From Acidimicrobiia bacterium (GTDB taxonomy: Bacteria > Actinomycetota > Acidimicrobiia > Acidimicrobiales > Acidimicrobilacustridaceae): DNA of 64,000 nucleotides. Position numbers and translations under genes: made by a program. Each line of letters starts with the position of its first letter. Positions within the stretch are counted from its first letter, which is position 1. The notes under the pieces were generated by a model. That model was given only the letters and a program-made list of their open reading frames with translations. It ran no database searches and was not told where the DNA came from. The DNA lies in the NCBI GenBank assembly GCA_020832495.1, contig JAFIEP010000101.1, forward strand, positions 1 to 64,000, given 5' to 3'. Below are positions 39,969 to 47,655 of the stretch, in pieces.

Positions 39969-40532
39969 TCAGAACTGCACGCGGGGCGCCTCGCGGCTGC
40001 CCTGCTCGGCCTCGAAGAACTCGCGCTGCCCGAAGTTGAACATGTTGGCGATGATCACCGACGGGAACTGCTGGATCTTCGTGTTGTAGGCCCGGACCTG
40101 GTCGTTGTAGAACTGCCGCGCGTAGGCGATCTTGTCCTCCGTGGAGGTCAGCTCTTCTTGGAGCTGGCGGAAGTTCTGATCGGCCTTCAGCGTCGGATAG
40201 GCCTCCTGGAGGGCGAACAGCTTGCTCAGCGCGCCCGTGATCATGTTCTCGGCTTCGGCCTGCTGCTGCGGCGACGACGCCGTCACGCCGGCGTTGCGAG
40301 CGGCGATGACCGCCTCGAGCGTGCCCGACTCGTGCGAGGCATAGCCCTTGACCGTCTCCACCAGGTTGGGGATGAGGTCGTAGCGGCGCTTCAGCTGGAC
40401 GTCGATCTGCGACCAGGCGTTCTCGATGCGGTTCCGCAGCGAGACCAGCCCGTTGTACATGCCGATGACCCACACCGCGAGCAGGATGACGATGAGCACC
40501 AGCACACCGAGCACGATCAGCACAGCATTCAT
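39969..40532 (-). CDS. lemA: LemA-family protein
   Basis: A 187-residue LemA protein. An N-terminal helix (about 4-24, VLIVLGVLVLIVILLAVWVIGMYN) anchors it, with a helical-bundle body outside: NGLVSLRNRIENAWSQIDVQLKRRYDLIPNLVETVKGYASHESGTLEAVIAAR is the family signature. ENMITGALSKLFALQEAYPTLKADQNFRQLQEELTSTEDKIAYARQFYND follows. Function is poorly known; LemA is often next to HtpX and may present substrates or scaffold envelope proteins. ATG 40532 has TAGGGT six bases upstream, so the lemA-htpX-DUF3048-DUF3048 transcript is probably leaderless. Confidence 0.95.
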   Translation of the reverse strand: MNAVLIVLGVLVLIVILLAVWVIGMYNGLVSLRNRIENAWSQIDVQLKRRYDLIPNLVETVKGYASHESGTLEAVIAARNAGVTASSPQQQAEAENMITGALSKLFALQEAYPTLKADQNFRQLQEELTSTEDKIAYARQFYNDQVRAYNTKIQQFPSVIIANMFNFGQREFFEAEQGSREAPRVQF

Positions 40533-40538
40533 GGGAAC

Positions 40539-40544
40539 ACCCTA
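40539..40544 (-). promoter_or_regulatory. -10 element TAGGGT of lemA-htpX, leaderless
   Basis: Six bases before the lemA ATG at 40532. Confidence 0.6.
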
Positions 40545-40595
40545 GCCCCTCGGTCGATGCCCGGTCCCATCGGCACCATCCCCGGGGTGTGCGGA

Positions 40596-41690
40596 TCAAC
40601 CAGAGCGCTGCTCGGCGGCGCACACCTCGATGGCCTGCTCGTAGAGCTCGACGTAGCGGGCCGCCAGGCGATCCATCGAGAAACTGGCTGCCCGTTCGGC
40701 TCCCGACCGGCGCAGGTCGGCTGCCAGGGCGGGATCGTCGAGCACGCGGCGCACGGCGGCTGCGAGGGCCGAGGCATCGCCCGGCGGGGTCAGGACCGCG
40801 TCCCGCCCCGAGCGAGCCACGTTGGCGTAGCCGGCGAGGTCGCTGGCCACCACCGCGGTGTCGGCGGCCATGGCCTCGAGCAGCACGATCCCGAAGGACT
40901 CCCCCCGCAGGGACGGAGCGCAGAACACGTGCGCCCCTCGGAGCCGACGGGCCCGCTCCTCGTCGTTGACACGACCCAGCCACTCGATGCGCTCGTCGGT
41001 GTACCGACGCCGCAGCGACTCGGTCTCGGGTCCGTCCCCGGCCACCCACAGCCGGACGTCCGACGGCAGCTCCGCCATGGCAGCGAGCAGCACGTCGAGC
41101 CCCTTGCGCGGCTCGTGCCGGCCCAGGAACAGCACGGTGGGGCCGTCGGTGGGCCACGGCTCGGCCTCGGCGAACTGTGCGATCTCGACGGCGTTGAAGA
41201 CGCGTTCGTAGTGGCCGCCGAGCGCACCTTCGGCCATGGCGATCGCCTCATCGGACACGGCGCAGCGCACGTCGAGGCGGTCGGCCCCCTTGCGCACCAG
41301 GGGCTTGAACCACCGGTAGCTGGCACTCGTCCCCGCCGCGTGGAACGTCCCGACGAGCGGTGCGCTCTTGAACAGCATGGCGGTCTGGGTTGGACCGGGA
41401 CACAGCGGTTCGTGCAGGTGCACGACGTCGAACGACTCGTCGCGCAGCGCCCGGATGGTCCGCAACTGCGCCGACACGTCGGGCGCAATGGGCGCCACCG
41501 AACCGTTGGCGGCGGTGGGAACGCTCGCCCCGAGCGGCGTGACCCCGGCATCGGGGGGCGGCCCGTCGCACGGCCCGAGCACCCGTACCTCGTGCCCATC
41601 ACGGCGCAGGGTGCGCGCCAGGCCCAGCACCTGTCCCTGAACACCACCGGGCACGGTCAGGCTGTAGGGGCAGATGATCCCGATGCGCAC
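40596..41690 (-). CDS. pimA: PimA-like phosphatidylinositol alpha-mannosyltransferase
   Basis: A 364-residue GT4 enzyme. It starts VRIGIICPYSLTVPGGVQGQVLGLARTLRRDGHEV, with the GGV loop and Gln typical of PimA, and has VVHLHEPLCPG, VLFLGRHEPRKGLDVLL and the E-x7-E motif ESFGIVLLEAMAADTAVVASDLAGYANV. PimA transfers the first mannose from GDP-mannose to phosphatidylinositol on the inner leaflet. The GTG at 41690 (34 bases inside the end of the acyltransferase gene) is chosen because it begins the first beta-strand. It follows pgsA and the acyltransferase in the actinobacterial PIM gene order, which raises confidence. Confidence 0.93.
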   Translation of the reverse strand: MRIGIICPYSLTVPGGVQGQVLGLARTLRRDGHEVRVLGPCDGPPPDAGVTPLGASVPTAANGSVAPIAPDVSAQLRTIRALRDESFDVVHLHEPLCPGPTQTAMLFKSAPLVGTFHAAGTSASYRWFKPLVRKGADRLDVRCAVSDEAIAMAEGALGGHYERVFNAVEIAQFAEAEPWPTDGPTVLFLGRHEPRKGLDVLLAAMAELPSDVRLWVAGDGPETESLRRRYTDERIEWLGRVNDEERARRLRGAHVFCAPSLRGESFGIVLLEAMAADTAVVASDLAGYANVARSGRDAVLTPPGDASALAAAVRRVLDDPALAADLRRSGAERAASFSMDRLAARYVELYEQAIEVCAAEQRSG

Positions 41691-42619
41691 GGGGCAACCG
41701 TACCGGTCCGTCGGTCGGCGTCCGAACCGAGCGCCTCGTGGTCGCTCGGCCAGTTCGGCTGCATCAGGTGCCACTGCTCGGGCGCGGCGCGTACCAGCAG
41801 TTCGAGTCGTCGGGCCACGTCCTGGGTGACGCGTGCGATGTCCTCGCGCAGTGACCCGTGTCGTTCGACCGGGATCGCTTCCTCCACGACCGCCAGGTGA
41901 CCCGACGTGCCGGGGGGCGCGAAGAAGATGGCACTGGGCAGCAGGGGCGCACCGGTACGGAAGGCCAGCGTCGCCGGGCCAGCCGGGAGGGTGGTGGTCT
42001 CCCCGAAGAACTCCACCGCGACGCCCTTGCCGTCCAGATCACGATCGGTGACCAGGCAGATGACGTCACCTCGGCGGATGCCCTCGATGACCTCACGTCC
42101 AGCGGTCGGCCCGAGCGGGACGACGTTCATGCCCAGGGAACGACGGAACTCGGCGAAGAAGTCGAACAGCTCCGGCGGGTCGAGGCGCTCGACCACCGCC
42201 GTCACCCGGTGACCGGCCACCTGGGTCAGCCAGAAGGCAGCCCACTCCCAACCGCCGAGGTGGGGCAGCACGACGATCGGCCCGACCCCCTGCTCGATCG
42301 AGCGACGGATGTGGGCGTAGCCGACGTAGGACAACCCGGCGTCGATCTGCTCGGGGGTCAGCGTCGGCAGGCGGAACGACTCGACCCAGTAGCGGCCGTA
42401 GCCGGCGAAGGCTCGCCGCACGCTCCGTCGCAGGCCGGCCGGGTCGTCGTCGGCGCCGGCTCGACGAAGGTTCCGCTCCATGACCAGGCGTCGATCGGGC
42501 GTCACCCGCGGGGCGACGGCGGCGGCCCCACCCACCAGGGTGTGGGCCACCGGCGGGGGCACGACGCGAGCGGCGAGAGCGAGCGCCCGGTACGCCAGCG
42601 TGGCCCGGTCCACCGGCAC
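41657..42619 (-). CDS. Phosphatidylinositol mannoside acyltransferase (LABLAT family)
   Basis: A 320-residue membrane-associated acyltransferase related to lipid A lauroyl transferases and to mycobacterial PatA (Rv2611c). The H-x4-E site is VVLPHLGGWEWAAFWL; further conserved blocks are RNLRRAG near the N-terminus, GDVICLVTDRDLDGKGVAVEFFG and PEQWHLMQPNWP at the C-terminus. It would acylate the mannose of PIM on the cytoplasmic face. Between pgsA (stop 42625) and pimA it occupies the expected position. GTG 42619, six bases past the pgsA stop, is the natural coupled start; upstream frame is a pgsA shadow. Confidence 0.92.
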   Translation of the reverse strand: MPVDRATLAYRALALAARVVPPPVAHTLVGGAAAVAPRVTPDRRLVMERNLRRAGADDDPAGLRRSVRRAFAGYGRYWVESFRLPTLTPEQIDAGLSYVGYAHIRRSIEQGVGPIVVLPHLGGWEWAAFWLTQVAGHRVTAVVERLDPPELFDFFAEFRRSLGMNVVPLGPTAGREVIEGIRRGDVICLVTDRDLDGKGVAVEFFGETTTLPAGPATLAFRTGAPLLPSAIFFAPPGTSGHLAVVEEAIPVERHGSLREDIARVTQDVARRLELLVRAAPEQWHLMQPNWPSDHEALGSDADRRTGTVAPCASGSSAPTA

Positions 42620-42624
42620 GCCGC

Positions 42625-43302
42625 TCAGCGGTTGGGGGTGCTGCGGGTGCGCCAGGACCCGCCGCTGCGCACCCTCGACCGCCGGCGGGCGGTGCGTCGG
42701 CGCGTGGCTCGCGTCGCTCTCGGTGTGCTCGCCTGGGACCAGACCTTGGCGAACCGCTGCACGGCGGTGAAGAGGGTGAGGGCCAGCATGAGCCACAGCA
42801 GCGGCACCAGGAGCACCTCGAAGAGGAGACCCAGGCCGAGCAGGATGATGCGCTCGGCGCGCTCCATGATGCCGCCGCGGGCGTCGAAGCCGAGCGACTC
42901 AGCCTTGGCCCGCTCGTAGGAGATCAGCATCGATGCGGCCAGGACGGCGACGGGCAACATGACGAGCAGGCCCTGGCCCGTCGCTGCCAGGTACCAGGCG
43001 ACACCACCGAAGAACAACGCGTCGCTGACCCGGTCGGCCACCGAGTCGAAGAAGGCGCCTCGGGCCGAGGCAGAACCGGAGGCCTTGGCCACGGCACCGT
43101 CGAGGATGTCGGGCACGGCGGCGAGCACGAGGAACAACAGCCCCAGGTGGAGTTGGCCGAACCCGACGGCCACCGCAGTGGCCAGAGCCATCACCACCCC
43201 CACGGCGGTGAGGTGGTCGGCCGTCACACCCGAGCGCCGGATGTTGGCACCGATCGGCCGGAGCCGCTTCTCGACATGTCCTCGAAACTGGCCGTCCAAC
43301 AT
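42625..43302 (-). CDS. pgsA: Phosphatidylinositol phosphate synthase (CDP-alcohol phosphatidyltransferase)
   Basis: A 225-residue membrane enzyme with about five helices. The CDP-alcohol motif D-G-x2-A-x9-G-x3-D-x3-D is LDGAVAKASGSASARGAFFDSVADRVSD; Lys replaces the usual Arg after Ala. It joins inositol 1-phosphate to CDP-diacylglycerol, the first step to phosphatidylinositol in actinobacteria. The start at ATG 43302 follows GGAG at good spacing and gives the MLDGQFRGHVEKRLRPIG opening. A basic, Arg/Ser-rich tail of about 35 residues ends the protein and overlaps no other gene. First gene of the PIM block pgsA-acyltransferase-pimA. Confidence 0.93.
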   Translation of the reverse strand: MLDGQFRGHVEKRLRPIGANIRRSGVTADHLTAVGVVMALATAVAVGFGQLHLGLLFLVLAAVPDILDGAVAKASGSASARGAFFDSVADRVSDALFFGGVAWYLAATGQGLLVMLPVAVLAASMLISYERAKAESLGFDARGGIMERAERIILLGLGLLFEVLLVPLLWLMLALTLFTAVQRFAKVWSQASTPRATRATRRRTARRRSRVRSGGSWRTRSTPNR

Positions 43303-43489
43303 GAGCTGCTCCTTGGCGGCTGCGGCCCGACACAGGATCGGCACGACGTCACCGCTTTCGCGCAGTAGCCGCCGGCCAGGTTACCAGTAGGACGGGGGAA
43401 GTGGCGGATCGCTGCTGTGGTGGGCCCCGAGCGCGCCGGCAGGCCCGACACATCGGGCGGTCGCCGCACCGCCGTGCCACTCGGGGCGG

Positions 43490-43495
43490 TACCCT
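43490..43495 (+). promoter_or_regulatory. -10 element TACCCT, leaderless
   Basis: Seven bases before ATG 43503 of the DinB-like gene. Confidence 0.55.
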
Positions 43496-43502
43496 CGCCC
43501 CC

Positions 43503-44009
43503 ATGGCAGGAGACCGCCCGGATCTGGCCCAGATGACTCCTGGCGACGCCTCGGTCGCCATGCGGAGCTTCCCCCGTCGGTTCCGTGAGATCCTCGCCCG
43601 ACACGACGATGGCGACCTGGCCGAACTGGTGGAGCGGTCGGATGCCGCCGGCCGCTGTGCGCTCGACCTGATCGCCGACACCGTCAGCACGATCGCCTTT
43701 CTCGAGCGCTCACTCGAGAAGATCCTGCGCGAGGACCACCCCACCCTCCACCCCGCCGTGGTCGACCCCGGCGAGCGGCACTGGGAACGCCCCGCCGACG
43801 TGGCCCTCGATGGCGTCCTCGACATGCTCGACGACGCCTGTGCAGACGCCGCCAGAACCGCCGATGCGGTGTCGCTGCGCGACTGGGCACGCCCCGGACG
43901 GACACCCGACGGTCGCCACGTCACGGCCCTCGACCTCCTGCGCGAGATGGCCAAGGTGGGCAGTGAGAACATCCGGAGCGTCGACGCGGTACTGGCCGCC
44001 GTGAGGTGA
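43503..44009 (+). CDS. DinB/MDMPI-like four-helix protein
   Basis: A 168-residue, wholly helical protein. ALDLIADTVSTIAFLERSLEKILREDHPTLHP and SLRDWARPGRTPDGRHVTALDLLREMAKVGSENIRSVDAVLAAV recall the DinB/mycothiol-dependent maleylpyruvate isomerase N-terminal bundle, with a conserved-looking His in the third helix, but metal-binding His triad is not complete. Some members are mycothiol-dependent S-transferases, so a link to mshC is possible but unproved. ATG 43503, seven bases after TACCCT, is taken over the longer frame to 43401. The gene is divergent from pgsA and precedes the large surface-protein gene by 187 bases. Confidence 0.6.
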   Translation: MAGDRPDLAQMTPGDASVAMRSFPRRFREILARHDDGDLAELVERSDAAGRCALDLIADTVSTIAFLERSLEKILREDHPTLHPAVVDPGERHWERPADVALDGVLDMLDDACADAARTADAVSLRDWARPGRTPDGRHVTALDLLREMAKVGSENIRSVDAVLAAVR

Positions 44010-44196
44010 CGGCGAGCACTCGACGAGCGGGCATCGGCACTCCCACGACGAGCTGAATGGACACTTCGTTCCCGCGGCAGCCCGACCGGAGGTGTGACAT
44101 ACTTCTCACCGGACCCGGCGAGACCGTGCACGCGCCGGTCCGGCCACCGCCTCGACGGAGCGTCGAGCGGCTCATCTCACTCAGGGGAGACAATCG

Positions 44197-46389
44197 ATGA
44201 CATCACGCACACCCACCCGTCGACGAGCGACAGCAGCGCTCGCCGTCGGTGCCTTGGTGACCGGCGGGCTGGCGCTCGCTGCACCAGGCGCCGGCGCATC
44301 CCAGTCAACGGTCGGGATCACCTGCAACGCCGACGGGGCCATCACCCAGGTCGGCAACCCGCTCGTGGCTCCGTCAGTGGTCGAGGGGCTCGAGCAGAAC
44401 CCGATCCCGCTGAGCTTGCAGGTGAACACCAACGCCCCCGCCATCATCGACGTGGACGAGCCCATCACCTACGAGTTGACCATCACCCAGGACTTCCCGG
44501 CGCTGGCCCAGGGTGCGTTCAACGAGCAGGTGGCACCCGGCATCGACGCCCTGATCCCCGGCGCCTCGGCCGACACCGAGCTGAACCTCCACATCACCAA
44601 CCTCGAGCTGGACCTGCCCATCCCGGCGGGCACCAGCCTCGACGGCATGCCCGTGGTGGCCAGCACCGGGCCGGACGTCAGCGTCTCGGTCGAGGGTGAC
44701 ATGATGACGATCGCTCTCGATCCCATCGGTGCCACCGGCGGCGGCAACGGCACGAACCCCGGGCCGCCGGACCGCAAGCCCCCGGGCTACGTGGACGAGC
44801 CGTTCGACGTGACGCTCACGTTCACCGTGGACACCACCGAGATCCCCTTCGGGTCGTCGGTGGCCCTGCTCCCGGGCAACGCCAGCTTCACCTTCGCCGA
44901 CTGGACCGGCACCGTGGACGGCGCCTCGACCACCCTCGGCGGGTTCAACGTCGGCTACCAGACCACCGTGGCCGGTGGCGGCTCGGGCAACTTCGCCTGC
45001 ACGCCGACCACGCCCGGCACGCCGATCTTCAGCACCGGCGTGGGCACCTTCCCCGACGTGCCGCTCGGCCACCCGTTCTTCGATGAGATCTCGTGGCTCG
45101 TCCAGCAGGGCATCACCACGGGCTACGCCGACGACACCTTCCGCCCGGCCATCCCCATCTCCCGCCAGGCCATGGCGGCGTTCATCTACCGCTACGAGAT
45201 GGGTGACGGCGAGAGCGTGCCGGACGCACCCGAGTGCACCGAGATGCCCTTCACCGACGTGGAACTCAGCAACCCGTTCTGCGGCGAGATCCAGTGGATG
45301 AAGGACATGGGGCTCACCACGGGCTTCCCCGACGGCAGCTTCGGCATCGCCAACCCCATCAGCCGTCAGGCCATGGCGGCGTTCCTGTACCGCCTGAGCG
45401 TGCACGATCACGACCACAGCGGTGAGAACGGCGACAACGGACACGAGGGCCACAGCGCCCGCACGACCGGTGAGATCCCGATCGCACCCGAGTGCACCAC
45501 GGCGCCCTTCCCTGACGTCCCGGTCGCGAACCCGTTCTGCGGTGAGATCAAGTGGCTGGTCGACGCCGGCATCACGCAGGGCTTCGCCGACGGCGAGTTC
45601 AAGCCGACCAACCCGGTGTCTCGTCAGGCCATGGCGGCCTTCCTGTTCCGCTACGACCTGTTCGTGAACCTACCGGGCAACATCATCGAGGTGGCCACCG
45701 AGGCCGGGAGCTTCACCACCCTGCTCGACCTGCTCGACGAAGCCGGCCTGACCGAGACGCTCGAGGGCGAGGGGCCGTTCACGGTCTTCGCTCCGACCGA
45801 CGAGGCCTTCGAACAGCTCACGGTCCAAGAGGTGGCCTACCTCCTGGCCAACCCTGAACTGCTCGAGTCGGTCCTGCTGTACCACGTGGTGCCCGGCGAG
45901 TTCACCGCCGAGATGCTGCTCGACATGGACGGCGAGAACCTCGTGACGGCCTCCGGCACGAATGAACTCGAGGTCCAGGTCGTCGGCGAGACCGTCAGCC
46001 TCCTCGACGGCGCCGGCCAGACCGTGCAGGTCATCAACGTGGACATCCAGGCGTCCAACGGTGTCATCCACGTGCCCGAGTCGGTGCTGTTGCCGGTGGC
46101 CCTCCCGGTCGCTCCTGACGCCCCGACCAACGTGATCGGCAGCCCGCTCGACGGCGCCGTGCTCGTCGAGTGGGACGCGCCAGGCGACGACGGTGGAGCG
46201 CCCATCACCAGCTACGAGGTCACGGCCTCGCCTGGTGGCGAGACCTGCTCCACCCCGGGCGACACGCTGGCCTGCGCGGTCGGGGGCCTGGACAACGGGA
46301 CGGCCTACACCTTCACGGTGGTGGCCACCAACGACCTGGGCGACAGCCCTGCGTCGGCTCCGTCCGCCCCGGTGACACCAGAGGCGTGA
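44197..46389 (+). CDS. Secreted SLH - fasciclin (FAS1) - fibronectin-III surface protein
   Basis: A 730-residue secreted modular protein. Signal peptide: TRRRATAALAVGALVTGGLALAAPGAGAS. An unknown beta-rich region (about 40-275) precedes three SLH repeats (about 284-335, 352-405, 437-490), each with FPDV or FTDV, F.GEI.W and SRQAMAAFLYR-type ends; such repeats bind cell-wall polymer. A His/Asp-rich linker (about 403-422, HDHDHSGENGDNGHEGHS) between repeats 2 and 3 could bind metal. A FAS1 adhesion domain (about 496-635, GPFTVFAPTDEAFEQL, LLYHVVPG, GVIHVPESVLLP) and one FN3 domain (about 638-729) follow. GGGGAG seven bases before ATG 44197 marks the start. Likely adhesion or outer-layer role. 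Confidence 0.92.
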   Translation: MTSRTPTRRRATAALAVGALVTGGLALAAPGAGASQSTVGITCNADGAITQVGNPLVAPSVVEGLEQNPIPLSLQVNTNAPAIIDVDEPITYELTITQDFPALAQGAFNEQVAPGIDALIPGASADTELNLHITNLELDLPIPAGTSLDGMPVVASTGPDVSVSVEGDMMTIALDPIGATGGGNGTNPGPPDRKPPGYVDEPFDVTLTFTVDTTEIPFGSSVALLPGNASFTFADWTGTVDGASTTLGGFNVGYQTTVAGGGSGNFACTPTTPGTPIFSTGVGTFPDVPLGHPFFDEISWLVQQGITTGYADDTFRPAIPISRQAMAAFIYRYEMGDGESVPDAPECTEMPFTDVELSNPFCGEIQWMKDMGLTTGFPDGSFGIANPISRQAMAAFLYRLSVHDHDHSGENGDNGHEGHSARTTGEIPIAPECTTAPFPDVPVANPFCGEIKWLVDAGITQGFADGEFKPTNPVSRQAMAAFLFRYDLFVNLPGNIIEVATEAGSFTTLLDLLDEAGLTETLEGEGPFTVFAPTDEAFEQLTVQEVAYLLANPELLESVLLYHVVPGEFTAEMLLDMDGENLVTASGTNELEVQVVGETVSLLDGAGQTVQVINVDIQASNGVIHVPESVLLPVALPVAPDAPTNVIGSPLDGAVLVEWDAPGDDGGAPITSYEVTASPGGETCSTPGDTLACAVGGLDNGTAYTFTVVATNDLGDSPASAPSAPVTPEA

Positions 46390-46441
46390 ACCCTGCTGCG
46401 GTGTGACGGCAATCGGTTGACACACCGCAGTGAAAGCGTGA

Positions 46442-46469
46442 GGAGGAGGGGCCTACGGGCCCCTCCTCC
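46442..46469. terminator. Strong hairpin with UACG tetraloop between convergent genes
   Basis: Perfect 12-bp stem: GGAGGAGGGGCC (46442-46453) and its complement (46458-46469) around TACG. The closing C-(UACG)-G is a UNCG tetraloop, especially stable in RNA on the plus strand. It follows the surface-protein stop and faces the stop of the leftward gene (46494); no T-tract follows. Confidence 0.85.
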
Positions 46470-46493
46470 CGCGTTCGGGCCCTGTCCCCCAGT

Positions 46494-47057
46494 TCAGCTG
46501 CGTGCGGTGAGCTGCGACCAATCTTCGGGATTGTCCTCGACGAACCACTCGATGACCTCGCCGTCGCAGCCGTCCACCAGCACCAGCCCACGGGCCGTCG
46601 GCGGATCCTCGGCGCTGTAGAGCAGGATGCGCCAGGTGGGGCGGCTCAACAGTCCGCGCCAGCCCATCTGCGCCGAGGCGTGGCCGACGGGAAACCCAAC
46701 GGTGCGCACCGCCACCACCAGGGCGTCCTGTTCGTCCACGTCGAGGTTCCAGCCGACGACCACCGAGTAGATGCCGACCACGACGAGGAGCACTCCGGCC
46801 CACGCCACGCCGGCGTTGAGGTACACGGCGTCGCTGCCCGCAGCCACCCATCCACCCACGGCGACGAGCCCGAGGGCGATGTAGATCGCTCCGGGGATCC
46901 GTCGCCGGTTGTTGTTGGGGAACAGGTACGGGCCCACGTAGCCCGCTGCGTCGAGGTCCTCGGGCAGCGCGTCGCGGATGTCCTCGTCACGCAGCGGCTG
47001 GGTGCCCCCATCCCCCGGTTCCTCGTCAGGACGATCGTCGGCACCACTCGAGGCCAT
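46494..47057 (-). CDS. Two-helix membrane protein, unknown
   Basis: A 187-residue protein with an acidic N-terminus (about 1-45), two adjacent helices (about 54-72 and 80-101, PGAIYIALGLVAVGGWVAAG and AGVAWAGVLLVVVGIYSVVVG) and a cytoplasmic C-terminal domain of about 85 residues with LVVAVRTVGFPVGHASAQMGWRGLLSRPTWRILLYSAEDPP. I do not recognise the family; similar genes beside HIT and thrS are not known to me. ATG 47057 is set by TACCGT seven bases upstream. The downstream side ends at the strong hairpin shared with the surface-protein gene. Confidence 0.7.
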   Translation of the reverse strand: MASSGADDRPDEEPGDGGTQPLRDEDIRDALPEDLDAAGYVGPYLFPNNNRRRIPGAIYIALGLVAVGGWVAAGSDAVYLNAGVAWAGVLLVVVGIYSVVVGWNLDVDEQDALVVAVRTVGFPVGHASAQMGWRGLLSRPTWRILLYSAEDPPTARGLVLVDGCDGEVIEWFVEDNPEDWSQLTARS

Positions 47058-47064
47058 GGCGGGC

Positions 47065-47070
47065 ACGGTA
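47065..47070 (-). promoter_or_regulatory. -10 element TACCGT, leaderless
   Basis: Seven bases before ATG 47057 of the two-helix membrane protein; located in the short gap after the HIT gene. Confidence 0.5.
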
Positions 47071-47081
47071 CCCGGGGCGCC

Positions 47082-47648
47082 TCAGATGGTCGAATCTGCT
47101 GGCGGCCAGGCGGCCACCACCCGATCCCACACCTGTGACAACGGTTCGGGCATCACGCGGGCCTCGGCCACGGTCGTCATGAAGTTGGTGTCACCCTGCC
47201 AGCGGGGCAGCACGTGCACGTGGAGGTGGTCCGGCACGCCCGCACCAGCAGCGGCGCCCAGGTTGGCCCCGATGTTGATCCCGTCGGGTCGGTAGGCCAC
47301 CCGCAGCGCCACGGTTGCTTCGCCCACCATGGCCCACAGCGCCGCCGCCACCGACGGTTCGAGGTCGTCGAGGTGCTCGACGGCCTGGTTGGGGAGCACC
47401 AGCAGGTGGCCGGAACTGTAGGGGTAGGCATTGAGCACGGCCGACACCGTTTCGCCGCGGCGCACCACCCCATTGGCTCGGTCGTCGCCCGGCAACGCCA
47501 GGATGCGCTCGAACAACGACCCACGCTCGTCGGGTCGCAGCGGGGCGGGGTCCTCGACCACCTCGCGCAGGTAGCTGGCCCGCCACCCGGCCCACAGGTG
47601 ATCGAGCCCTCGGCGTGGCGGCGGCTCGGACATCGGCGGCTCCGACAT
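47082..47648 (-). CDS. HIT-family hydrolase/phosphorylase (Ap4A-type)
   Basis: A 188-residue HIT protein related to mycobacterial Rv2613c, an Ap4A phosphorylase. GHLLVLPNQAVEHLDDLEP and the triad PDHLHVHVLPRWQGDTNFMTT carry the His-phi-His-phi-His nucleotide-binding motif. The N-terminus has a repeated MSEPP-MSEPP from a 15-bp duplication (47623-47652) that doubles the start codon; either ATG 47648 or 47633 could serve. The first lies seven bases after the thrS stop, so thrS and HIT are coupled, as in other actinobacteria. Likely cytoplasmic dinucleotide polyphosphate turnover. Confidence 0.9.
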   Translation of the reverse strand: MSEPPMSEPPPRRGLDHLWAGWRASYLREVVEDPAPLRPDERGSLFERILALPGDDRANGVVRRGETVSAVLNAYPYSSGHLLVLPNQAVEHLDDLEPSVAAALWAMVGEATVALRVAYRPDGINIGANLGAAAGAGVPDHLHVHVLPRWQGDTNFMTTVAEARVMPEPLSQVWDRVVAAWPPADSTI

Positions 47649-47655
47649 GGGCGCT

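Noticed and set aside
38997-41900. 967-residue frame on the plus strand
   Set aside because: Antisense to htpX, lemA and pimA; composition is Gly/His/Arg-rich shadow of G+C-rich coding DNA. The same applies to 2143-3636, 47647-49824, 50483-52570 and 61064-63568.
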